Both the position numbers and the translations under genes were made by a program. A stretch of 19,465 nt of DNA, taken from Christensenella sp. UBA3798 (GTDB taxonomy: Bacteria; Bacillota; Clostridia; Christensenellales; CAG-1252). The stretch spans positions 1 to 19,465 of the forward strand of contig DFEQ01000095.1 of the NCBI GenBank assembly GCA_002368735.1, in the 5' to 3' direction. Positions 5,982 through 13,480 of this stretch are shown piece after piece. Under the pieces are notes generated by a model, which saw only the letters and a program-made list of their open reading frames with translations, had not been told where the DNA came from and ran no database searches. Every line of letters begins with the position of its first letter. Positions within the stretch are counted from its first letter, which is position 1.

Positions 5982-6800
5982 ATGAAAGAGAATAGTCTAA
6001 CTTGGGAAAAGATAAAGAACTTCTTTTTGGAGAGAAAGTACGGACTGTGGGTGCTGTTGTGGATCGTCCAAGTCGTGTGGTACTTTGTGCTCAATACCTA
6101 TCAAACGGGCAGTCATCTGATACATATCCCCTTGGATGATAAGATCCCCTATATCAAGTATTTCGTCATCCCCTACGTCTTGTGGTACGCCTACATCGTC
6201 TTTGCGCACATTTGGACGTATTTCCATTCCAAGCGGGAGTTCCTTCTGATGTGCAGCCTCATCTTCCTCTCCAACTTTCTCAGCATGCTGGTGTGCACCT
6301 TCTACCCCTCGATGCACGACCTGCGCCCCGCGGAGGAAATGATCGGTACCGATTTCTTCGGGAGCATCGTTCGGTGGCTCTACGGCACCGAGAACCCCTA
6401 TTGCATCCTGCCCAGCCAGCACTGTATGCTTGCGATCGCCATCACTTTCGGGCTCATCACATCGGATAGTTTAAAAAATAACCTTGCGGTAAAGATCGTT
6501 CTTCCCATCTACACCGTCCTCGTGATGCTCTCCACCGTATTTATCAAGCAGCACTCCATCGTGGACGTCTTTGCGGCGATGGTCATGTGTATCCCCGCCA
6601 TCCTCATCAGCAACTTCGCCATCGTGCCGAAGCGGCGCTTTATGGACGCGCCCGCGGCGGAGCCTATCCCCGCGACGGACTCGCCTATCCCTGCGGAAGC
6701 GGTCGTGGCGGCGGAGGTCGCACCTGCAGACGACGGCGCGGAAGCTCTCCCCGAGAGTGCGGAAGTCGCCGCCGACGAGGTGAAGGATACAGAAGGCTAA
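5982..6800 (+). CDS. PAP2-family membrane phosphatase
   Basis: The protein has 272 residues and about six membrane segments (roughly 22-40, 57-78, 88-108, 147-160, 168-188, 194-214). The PAP2 signature is present as PSQH at 144-147 and as S-T-V-F-I-K-Q-H-S-I-V-D at 184-195, giving the catalytic His147 and the His191/Asp195 pair. The canonical arginine after Ser184 is replaced by threonine, a form seen in the branch related to inositol phosphorylceramide synthases. These enzymes act on lipid phosphates at the membrane; the substrate here is unknown. Residues about 222-272 are a low-complexity Ala/Pro/Glu tail after the last membrane segment. The ribosome-binding site before the ATG is weak. 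Confidence 0.85.
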   Translation: MKENSLTWEKIKNFFLERKYGLWVLLWIVQVVWYFVLNTYQTGSHLIHIPLDDKIPYIKYFVIPYVLWYAYIVFAHIWTYFHSKREFLLMCSLIFLSNFLSMLVCTFYPSMHDLRPAEEMIGTDFFGSIVRWLYGTENPYCILPSQHCMLAIAITFGLITSDSLKNNLAVKIVLPIYTVLVMLSTVFIKQHSIVDVFAAMVMCIPAILISNFAIVPKRRFMDAPAAEPIPATDSPIPAEAVVAAEVAPADDGAEALPESAEVAADEVKDTEG

Positions 6801-6821
6801 AAGCCTATATTGTATACCATT

Positions 6822-6850
6822 GCCATGGCTCAGCCATGGCTTTTTTTATT
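6822..6850 (+). terminator. Intrinsic terminator of the PAP2 gene
   Basis: GCCATGGC at 6822-6829 and 6833-6840 forms an eight-pair stem with loop TCA, followed by TTTTTTTATT. The T-run overlaps the stop codon of the convergent gene. Confidence 0.9.
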
Positions 6851-7748
6851 CCTCCAAGCAACGAACGTTTTCTATCCTCCCATTGGGGTCAAAGTCGAAG
6901 TCGTAGGTCGAAATCGCGAGGTTGCCGTCCTTTTTGATAATAGCGCTCGCGGCGGTAGGGGGCGCGGAGGGATCGGGCGCTTCCACCGACAGGATCGCGC
7001 CGAAATAGTCGTATATCATGCGCGCGTCCGTGATATCATCGGATAGTAGGGCAAGCGTCCCTTCCTCGTCCTTTGCCATTACGGATTCGAGGAGGGCGCG
7101 CCCCATCTCTTCGCGGGTGGGGGCGTAGCTTCTGCCGCAAACTACCACGCGGGATAGGTCGAAGGCGTCTCCCCGCCAAGTGTAGCGGGTGGTTACCGTT
7201 CGCATGCATAGGTCGTCGAAGCGCCGAGTGACGGTGATCTCGTTGCCCGCGCAGAGTATCTCCCCTCCGCAGTCTTGCATGAGCAGGCGTATATTTCCCT
7301 CGGCAAGGGCGATAAGCGCCATATAGCGCCCGACGGCGGAGTGGGCGGTAACTTCCACGATGGCTTGCCTCTGTCCTTCGATCAAACGAAGGGCGGGGGC
7401 GGACAGCGGGTGCATCAGGGGAAGCACCTTTTCCGCCTTGCCCGAAATGCGTATCTCGGGCAGGGCGCCCCCTTTGCAGGTCACGCTGTAGCCGTCGCAC
7501 TGTATCGTAGCCTCTTGCGGCAGGGGGAAGGCGGCAGGGCGCACTTCCGCGCCCTCACGCCGCTTGATAATGATCAGAGTATCCCCTTGCGCCGTGAGTT
7601 CTCCCTCTCGGATGGTGACGAGGGCGCAGCCGCATCCGCCCGCCGAGATGTAGGAAAGCAAGCGACTTTCCCCTTCCTCCATCATAAAACTGTCACGCAG
7701 TGAAAAGCCGTCTGCAAAAAACTGTCCGCCACGCACGAATACCTTCAT
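6846..7748 (-). CDS. Protein of unknown function
   Basis: I do not recognise this 300-residue protein. It begins MKVFVRGGQFFADGFSLRD and has no signal peptide or membrane segment. Its pattern of short hydrophobic stretches suggests a beta-rich N-terminal two thirds (for example ALVTIREGELTAQGDTLIII). A mixed helical part follows near residues 215-245 (TREEMGRALLESVMAKDEEG), then a repeat of strands at the end (GNLAISTYDFDFDPNGRIEN). The ATG at 7748 has GAGGTG just upstream; a GTG at 7754 lies inside that site. The stop TAA overlaps the T-run of the facing terminator. It is divergent from the DUF2156-GNAT gene with only 53 bases between the starts. Coding is well supported by length and ribosome-binding site; function is not. 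Confidence 0.75.
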   Translation of the reverse strand: MKVFVRGGQFFADGFSLRDSFMMEEGESRLLSYISAGGCGCALVTIREGELTAQGDTLIIIKRREGAEVRPAAFPLPQEATIQCDGYSVTCKGGALPEIRISGKAEKVLPLMHPLSAPALRLIEGQRQAIVEVTAHSAVGRYMALIALAEGNIRLLMQDCGGEILCAGNEITVTRRFDDLCMRTVTTRYTWRGDAFDLSRVVVCGRSYAPTREEMGRALLESVMAKDEEGTLALLSDDITDARMIYDYFGAILSVEAPDPSAPPTAASAIIKKDGNLAISTYDFDFDPNGRIENVRCLEE

Positions 7749-7789
7749 TCTCACCTCGTTTTTGCGTGCAAAAAGCCGCAGGTTCGTTG

Positions 7790-7795
7790 TATAAT
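7790..7795 (+). promoter_or_regulatory. -10 box directly before the DUF2156-GNAT start
   Basis: There is a perfect TATAAT six bases before the ATG at 7802, with no good -35 box. Transcription should begin at or next to the ATG, giving a leaderless message. Confidence 0.6.
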
Positions 7796-7819
7796 AACAA
7801 TATGCTTGACTTTCGTAAA
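7791..7819 (-). promoter_or_regulatory. Possible promoter of the unknown minus-strand gene
   Basis: On the minus strand TTTACG (7819-7814) is followed after 17 bases by TATTAT (7796-7791). This -10 box overlaps the plus-strand TATAAT, so the two divergent genes may share one symmetrical -10 region. Confidence 0.5.
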
Positions 7820-9181
7820 ATAGACAAGAAGGATATTTCCGCCATCCGTCCCTACTTCACCTCTTCCTCGCGCTTTTGCACCAAGGCGATCGGGGTAATG
7901 TATATGTGGTCGGACTACTTCGGCACCGAGGTCGCCTATTACGACGGAGGGGTCGTCATCAAGGACCACCTATTCGGAGAGGATATTTTTATGACGCCGC
8001 GCGGCGATAGGTCGCGGGAGGGGCTGACCCTCATCGAAGAGTACGAACGCGGGCGAGGGGGCGAACTTATCTTCAATTCGGTGGATGAGGACGACCTTGC
8101 GCTGCTCGCCTCGCGCTATCCCGCCATCGAGATCAAGAGTTACCGCGACTATTCCGACTATTTATATCTCGTCACCGACCTTGCCGAGTATAAGGGCAAG
8201 AAGTATCACGGGCAGAAGAACCACAGAAATCACTTCTTCAAGGAGTATCCGAATTACGAGTTTCTTCCTTTTGGGAAGGAGGACCTCCCCGCCGTCTACG
8301 ATTTTTTGGAGGAGCATAAAGCGCTCTCTCCCCGCTCCGAGGAGGAGCTCATCGAGTACGACAGCTGCTATCGCCTGCTCGGCGCGATGGACCAACTGGA
8401 CCTCTTGACCGCGATGATACGCGTAGAGGGAAAGATCGTCGCCGTCAGCGTGGGCGAAGTCTTAAACGACACCTTGATCATCCATATCGAAAAGGCGCTC
8501 CCCGCTTATAGCGGCGTGTATCCCACGATGTGCTCTTTATTCGCGGCGCATTACGGCAAGGGGCTCACCTACGTAAACCGCGAGGACGACGCGGGGGACA
8601 TGGGGCTCAGGACGAGCAAAACGCAGTATCACCCCATCGCCCTCGTGGAGAAGAGGTGGGCGGTCTGTCACCTTTCAAGGAAGATCGAGCTTCCTGTTCT
8701 CTTTACTGATAGGCTGGTCATCGACGCTTTCTCCGCTGCGGATATGGAGGAGTACGCCGCCCTCGCCACCGACGAAACGCGCAACCGCTATTGGGGTTAC
8801 GACTACAAGACGGACCTCGGCGAGGACGAGCCGAACGCCGCCCATTTCGACAGGGTGCTTACCGAGGACGAAGCGCGCGGCGTGTGCTATTCGAGGAAGA
8901 TATCGGACAAGGAAGGGCGGTTTATAGGCGAAGCCGTGCTCTATAACTTCCGCCTTGACGGCTCGGGGGAGCTGGGGCTCCGCGTTGTCTCCGCCATGGC
9001 GGGCAAGGGCTACGGCAGGGAAGCGTATAAGGCTGTTGCGGACGAAATGATAAAGGTGCTTCCGCGCCTGCACGCCCGTTGTTATAAGGAAAACGAGAAG
9101 AGCCGAAAGATGATCCTTGCCGCCGGCTTTAAGCAAGTCGGCGAAAGCGACGAAATGTATTTCTTTACGCGAGAGAAATAA
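7802..9181 (+). CDS. DUF2156 domain fused to GNAT acetyltransferase
   Basis: The protein has 459 residues in two parts. Residues 1 to about 295 resemble DUF2156, the acyl-CoA-N-acyltransferase-like fold also found in the C-terminal domain of phosphatidylglycerol lysyltransferases (MLDFRKIDKKDI, then YLVTDLAEYKGKKYHGQKNH, then DMGLRTSKTQYHP). Residues about 305-459 are a RimJ/RimL-like GNAT domain with the acetyl-CoA loop AGKGYGREA and the ending NEKSRKMILAAGFKQVGE. Both parts are acyl- or aminoacyl-transfer folds; the substrates are unknown and no membrane part is present. The ATG at 7802 fits the DUF2156 start. There is no ribosome-binding site, and the -10 box lies six bases upstream, so translation is probably leaderless. 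Frames extending further upstream run antisense into the neighbouring gene. Confidence 0.85.
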   Translation: MLDFRKIDKKDISAIRPYFTSSSRFCTKAIGVMYMWSDYFGTEVAYYDGGVVIKDHLFGEDIFMTPRGDRSREGLTLIEEYERGRGGELIFNSVDEDDLALLASRYPAIEIKSYRDYSDYLYLVTDLAEYKGKKYHGQKNHRNHFFKEYPNYEFLPFGKEDLPAVYDFLEEHKALSPRSEEELIEYDSCYRLLGAMDQLDLLTAMIRVEGKIVAVSVGEVLNDTLIIHIEKALPAYSGVYPTMCSLFAAHYGKGLTYVNREDDAGDMGLRTSKTQYHPIALVEKRWAVCHLSRKIELPVLFTDRLVIDAFSAADMEEYAALATDETRNRYWGYDYKTDLGEDEPNAAHFDRVLTEDEARGVCYSRKISDKEGRFIGEAVLYNFRLDGSGELGLRVVSAMAGKGYGREAYKAVADEMIKVLPRLHARCYKENEKSRKMILAAGFKQVGESDEMYFFTREK

Positions 9182-9193
9182 GGGGTTTCGAGT

Positions 9194-9227
9194 AAAAAAG
9201 AAGGGTCCCGCTCGGGACCCTGTTTTT
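9194..9227. terminator. Bidirectional terminator between convergent genes
   Basis: AGGGTCCC at 9202-9209 and GGGACCCT at 9214-9221 form a perfect eight-pair stem with a four-base loop. TTTTT follows on the plus strand after one G, and TTTTTT (9199-9194) follows on the minus strand. It serves both the DUF2156-GNAT gene and the lipoprotein gene. Confidence 0.92.
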
Positions 9228-9244
9228 GTATATTTAGCGATCCA

Positions 9245-10141
9245 TCAAACGATCTTCACGTCGGTCAAAACGTACTTGTACTGCCCCTCGATGATGGAGG
9301 TGATGATCTTCTTCACGTTCTTGATATTGATTTTTTCGTTCTTGACGGTCTGGGCGTTTGCGGTCACTTCCATATAGTACTTGGACGCATACTGGTTGTC
9401 CGTCGCGATGGAGAAGACGTAGGTGGGGGTGGTGTATTTCTCCTTTCCTTCGGGCAGGGTGTATTCGGAGGGGGTCAGGATAGCGACCGTGTTATCCGTC
9501 GTGCCTTCCTTGCTGATGGTCATGCCGTTCACGCTTCCCGTCAAGGGGTTCACCGCGGTGAAGGTCAGAGTGTAGGAAGAGGCGGAGACCGAGGAGGCGC
9601 GCACGATGGCGTACAGCGACTCGTTGTCGTAGCAGTTTGCCTTCTTGTGCTCGACGGAGGATACCTTTGACCCCTCTTCGTAGCGGTCGGCATAGAGGTA
9701 CTTCTCTTCGTAGGATACCTGCATCTCCTTGGTCACGCCGCCGATAAAGGTGCGCTTATAGCTGTAGGTCGGCACGCAACCGCTGTCGTATACGACGCGC
9801 GAGAGGATGGTGTCGCCGTTATCCATCGTAACGTCGGTGGAGAGAAGGGTGCCGGTGAAGTGCTCGATGGACTTTTCGCCCCCTTCGGCGCCTGCATCGG
9901 GCAGGGTGACGGCACAGTCTTCCATGGGCTCGAACTTCATGGTCATCGTCCCGACGGGGATGGTGTAGTAACCGTCGTCGTCCGCCTTGAAGACGTCGTA
10001 AGCAAAATATTCGTATCCACCCTTACTGCACACGTATCCCGTCGTCAAAAGGTCGCGTTGCGACACGCTGGAGCACGCCGCAAAGAGGAGGGGGGTCGCT
10101 GAGAGCGCGAGGATAAGGACGACTAATAAAACTTTTTTCAT
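9245..10141 (-). CDS. Putative lipoprotein
   Basis: The protein has 298 residues. It starts MKKVLLVVLILALSATPLLF followed by AACSS, a signal peptide with a lipobox-like end (L-F-A-A-C), so the mature protein should be lipid-anchored at its cysteine on the outside of the membrane. The rest is rich in Thr, Ser, Tyr and Val and looks beta-rich, with no domain I recognise. The ATG at 10139-10141 has GAGGTG at 10145-10150, only three bases upstream. It is transcribed from a near-consensus promoter that faces away from addB. The function is unknown; an extracytoplasmic binding or structural role would fit. The codon usage is like that of its neighbours. Confidence 0.8.
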   Translation of the reverse strand: MKKVLLVVLILALSATPLLFAACSSVSQRDLLTTGYVCSKGGYEYFAYDVFKADDDGYYTIPVGTMTMKFEPMEDCAVTLPDAGAEGGEKSIEHFTGTLLSTDVTMDNGDTILSRVVYDSGCVPTYSYKRTFIGGVTKEMQVSYEEKYLYADRYEEGSKVSSVEHKKANCYDNESLYAIVRASSVSASSYTLTFTAVNPLTGSVNGMTISKEGTTDNTVAILTPSEYTLPEGKEKYTTPTYVFSIATDNQYASKYYMEVTANAQTVKNEKINIKNVKKIITSIIEGQYKYVLTDVKIV

Positions 10142-10159
10142 ATACACCTCATAAAATAA

Positions 10160-10188
10160 ATTTTAAAGGACATTTTCGGTATTGTCAA
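10160..10188 (-). promoter_or_regulatory. Near-consensus promoter of the lipoprotein gene
   Basis: On the minus strand TTGACA (10188-10183) and TAAAAT (10165-10160) are 17 bases apart. The -35 box overlaps that of the addB promoter on the other strand. Confidence 0.8.
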
Positions 10189-10211
10189 TTGTTTTATATA
10201 TAGGTTATAAT
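10182..10211 (+). promoter_or_regulatory. Promoter of the addB operon
   Basis: TTGTCA at 10182-10187 and TATAAT at 10206-10211 are 18 bases apart. The -10 box ends six bases before the ATG at 10218, so the transcript should start at or beside the start codon. Confidence 0.7.
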
Positions 10212-10217
10212 AGGAGT

Positions 10218-13200
10218 ATGTTTAGGTTATACAGGGCGCAAACGGCGCATTTGGCGGCGGATAAAGTCATCTCCGAGATAAGTAGCGAGGGCAAATACAT
10301 CGTCATCGCCCCCGATGCTTTTACCGTAGCGGTGGAACAGAGCATCTCGGCGAAACTTGGCAAGAAGGGCTTTTTCAACGTCGAAGTCATGAGTTTTGCC
10401 CGTTTGGCAAGCGTTTTCCTCGGTGAAAATATCAAAAAGTGCCTTTCCCCCGCAGGCTCGGTCATGCTGATGGAGAAGGTCATCTTGCGCCGAAAGGATA
10501 ACCTCCTGCATTACGGCAAGGCGGCGGGGCGCCCCGGCTTTGCCGCCGAGATATATGCCGCCATCACCGCCGTGCGTAACAGCGGCGTCAGCCCCGAGGC
10601 GCTCTTGGAAGCGATGAAGGGCGTCCGCAAGGAATACGTCAGGCGTAAGACCCACGATATCGCTCTTTTGTATGCCGAATACCTTCGTGAGCTTGCCGTC
10701 GAGCACACCGACAGCACCACCCGCCTCGAGGCGCTGGTGGAGGCTATCCGCTCGGGCGAACTGTCGGAGCGCGCCCTCGACGGCGAAAGCCTCGGCGACA
10801 CCACGTTCTGCATCGTGGACCACATCGATCTCAACGCAAAGCAGCTCGACGTCGTCGCCGCCTTGGTAGCCAAGGCAAAGGACGTCCTCGTTGCCGTCGC
10901 CGACCCCTCGGGCGCACCCAACGACAGGATATATCCTCCCCTTTCGGAGAAGCTCATCGCACGCGCCAAGAAGGAAAACGCTCTCGTACAGTTGCTCCCG
11001 CCCCGCAACGTGGCGGTGCCTTGCGACCTCCCTCCCCACAAGAGGAAGCTCGCGACGGAACTGTATTCGTACAGTTTTTCCGAAGGAGAGACCGACTCGA
11101 TAGCGCTGTGGGAAGCCAAGGACGCCGAGGAGGAAGTCACTCTGATAGCCACCGAGATCGTCTCCTTGGTGCGCAAGGGGGGACGCCGCTACAACGACGT
11201 TGCCGTCATCACTCCGTCGTTTGAAGAGTATCTCCCCATCGTGGAGCGGATATTCAAGCGCTACGATATCCCCTATTTTGCCGATGAGCGCACGCCGCTA
11301 TCATCTTCGCCCCTTTTCCGCCACGTCATGCTCGCGATGGAATTGTCCTACCGCGATTACGACAAGAATTTCGTTAAGAAATACGTCTTGCACGACTTGT
11401 TCCCTCTCGGCGCGGAGGAGAAGGCGGCTTTTTGCGACTATATCGATAAAAGCGGCGTCGATCACGGCGCCTTCAAACAGCCCTTTTCCTACTTTGCGGA
11501 CGACCCCGGTTTCCCGCTTGCCGAAAAGGTGCGCGCGGCGCTGACGGAGGAGACGAAGCTCTTCGCAAATTGCCCCCGCCATGCCACCGTACGCGAATAT
11601 GCCGATATGCTCTTGTCCTATCTATCCGCCAACGACTACGACGCGCGGGTGGAGAGGTATCACGCCGCCGTCATGGAGGCGGGGCTTCTCGATAAGGCGG
11701 AGGTAGTGCGCCAAATACCGCAAGCGATGGTGGCTCTTTTGGACGAACTCAAGGAATTGCGCGGAGAGGAAGACGTTGACCTCTTTGCCTTTATCGCCGC
11801 GATGAAAGCGGGCGCCACGCAGGTGAAGATCGCCAGCCTCCCCGTCAGCTTGGATTGCGTCTATTTCGCCCCCGTCAAGCAGGCGATGTACGCCCCCATC
11901 CACGCCCTATTCGTGATGGGTGCGCAGGACGGCTTGTTCCCCTTTGAACAGACGGGGGAGGGGGTGCTCGGCAGCACCGAATATGCGGAATGGCAGATGA
12001 ATAACGTCACGATAGAAAAGACGGGCATCGAGGAGCTGAAGGAGAGCAGATTCCACGCGCTGCAGCTCATGCTTCGCGGGGATAGGAGCTATCTTTCCTA
12101 CTTGGAATCCGCGCCTTGCTCCCCCATCGTCCGTCAGATCACGGCGATATTCGGCGTGAAGCCCGTTAAGTGCTCCGACGTACTAAATAATTACGACGTG
12201 GACGTACGCATCCCCACGAGGGCGGCGGCGGAGATGGCGCTCATCGACTATTCCCGTCGCTGTAACGAGGGGATATTGACTATGAAGGAGCGCATGTTCG
12301 CCGAGGTCATCGCCGAGGCGCTCAACGAGCCCTTCCCCTGCAAGCACATAGCGGACGAGCCCGCCGTTTTGTCCCCCGAGAACGCACCTTTCTTCCGCGG
12401 CGGCATGACGAGCGTCTCCGCGCTGGAGAGCTATTTCAAGTGCCCCTTTATGCACTTTGTAAAGTACGGCTTGGGGGCAAAGACGAAGGAGGTCGTTTCC
12501 TTTGACGCCGTTGACGTGGGCGATATCTTGCACGTTTTTTTGAAGAAATATCTTTCGGAATATAAAAAGAGGAACTTCCTCGTTGACGCGGAGCAAGCGA
12601 AAAAACTCACGAGCGACATCGTGGACGATATCCTCTCCGAGCCCAAGTACGAGGCGGCGGCAAAGGCGCTCGGCGGCAGATTGCTCGCCCGTGTGCGTCG
12701 TCGCTGTGCTTTGGCATCAAGCATCGTCACCGAGCACCTCGACGCAACGGCTTTCCGTCCCGCCTTGCTTGAAAAGCGCTTTCCCGAATATTCGATGAGC
12801 GAGAACGCGGGGAAGAAGTCCCCCTTGGAGCGTCCCCTTTCCACCATCTCGCCCGAGGGCGTACGCCTGACGGGTCGCATCGACCGTGTGGACGCCTTGC
12901 AGGAGGAGGATAAGCTCCTCGCCGTCGCCTACGATTATAAGACGGGGAGCGGCAGCATCACCACCGACGACCTTTACGTCGGCAAAAAGATCCAGCTCCA
13001 TATCTATATGGCTATTTTGGAGGCGTCGGGATACGCGCCCGGCGCAGCCTTGTACTTCTCCCTTCCCGAGCGGAGAAAGGCGGATAAGCAGCTCCTGCAC
13101 GGTCCCAAGAAGGCGGAGGTCCTCTCCTCTCTCGACACCGCGCTCTCCTCTGTGCCCTCGCCTTTTACCGGCGTAGCATTGAAGGAGGGCGAGCCGAAGG

Positions 13201-13478
13201 ATAGCGAAAGTTTACTTCTCACGGAAGAGGTTTTCCGCGCGCAGGTGGAATACGCGTGCGCCGTCGCCGCGCAGGCAATAAGGGAGATAAAGGAGGGCTT
13301 CATTATGCCCACGCCGCTTACGTCGGGGGGCGAGTCCCCTTGCGACTATTGTGAAGCGGTGAACGTCTGCCGCCGCAAAGATTTGCGCGTTCGCACAGGG
13401 AAAAAGGTCTCGCCGCAGGCGATATACGATATCATGCACGGCTCGGAGGAAGCGGGCGAAACTCCCGCGGAGGAATAG
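10218..13478 (+). CDS. addB: AddB subunit of the AddAB helicase-nuclease
   Basis: The protein has 1086 residues, near the AddB norm. AddAB resects double-strand breaks and loads RecA. The C-terminal part has the RecB-family nuclease motifs GRIDRVD (Asp889), DYKTG (Asp906, Lys908) and QLHIYM. It also has the four cysteines of the iron-sulphur staple: Cys742 in YFKCPF and Cys1042, Cys1045, Cys1051 in CDYCEAVNVC. The N-terminus begins MFRLYRAQTAHLAADKVISE, where AddB of Bacillus has a GxxxxGKT loop; no Walker A is present, as in RexB of streptococci. The start at ATG 10218 follows AGGAG with only one base between, and the -10 box is so near that the message is probably leaderless. A TTG at 10182 would lie inside the promoter. 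addA starts two bases after the stop. Confidence 0.93.
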   Translation: MFRLYRAQTAHLAADKVISEISSEGKYIVIAPDAFTVAVEQSISAKLGKKGFFNVEVMSFARLASVFLGENIKKCLSPAGSVMLMEKVILRRKDNLLHYGKAAGRPGFAAEIYAAITAVRNSGVSPEALLEAMKGVRKEYVRRKTHDIALLYAEYLRELAVEHTDSTTRLEALVEAIRSGELSERALDGESLGDTTFCIVDHIDLNAKQLDVVAALVAKAKDVLVAVADPSGAPNDRIYPPLSEKLIARAKKENALVQLLPPRNVAVPCDLPPHKRKLATELYSYSFSEGETDSIALWEAKDAEEEVTLIATEIVSLVRKGGRRYNDVAVITPSFEEYLPIVERIFKRYDIPYFADERTPLSSSPLFRHVMLAMELSYRDYDKNFVKKYVLHDLFPLGAEEKAAFCDYIDKSGVDHGAFKQPFSYFADDPGFPLAEKVRAALTEETKLFANCPRHATVREYADMLLSYLSANDYDARVERYHAAVMEAGLLDKAEVVRQIPQAMVALLDELKELRGEEDVDLFAFIAAMKAGATQVKIASLPVSLDCVYFAPVKQAMYAPIHALFVMGAQDGLFPFEQTGEGVLGSTEYAEWQMNNVTIEKTGIEELKESRFHALQLMLRGDRSYLSYLESAPCSPIVRQITAIFGVKPVKCSDVLNNYDVDVRIPTRAAAEMALIDYSRRCNEGILTMKERMFAEVIAEALNEPFPCKHIADEPAVLSPENAPFFRGGMTSVSALESYFKCPFMHFVKYGLGAKTKEVVSFDAVDVGDILHVFLKKYLSEYKKRNFLVDAEQAKKLTSDIVDDILSEPKYEAAAKALGGRLLARVRRRCALASSIVTEHLDATAFRPALLEKRFPEYSMSENAGKKSPLERPLSTISPEGVRLTGRIDRVDALQEEDKLLAVAYDYKTGSGSITTDDLYVGKKIQLHIYMAILEASGYAPGAALYFSLPERRKADKQLLHGPKKAEVLSSLDTALSSVPSPFTGVALKEGEPKDSESLLLTEEVFRAQVEYACAVAAQAIREIKEGFIMPTPLTSGGESPCDYCEAVNVCRRKDLRVRTGKKVSPQAIYDIMHGSEEAGETPAEE

Positions 13479-13480
13479 TG

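Noticed and set aside
7700..7801. N-terminal extension of the DUF2156-GNAT gene
   Set aside because: It lies antisense to the start of the neighbouring gene and contains the promoter; the DUF2156 match begins at the ATG at 7802.
10227..11176. Long open frames antisense to addB
   Set aside because: They are shadows of the addB reading frame with no ribosome-binding site and no domain match.
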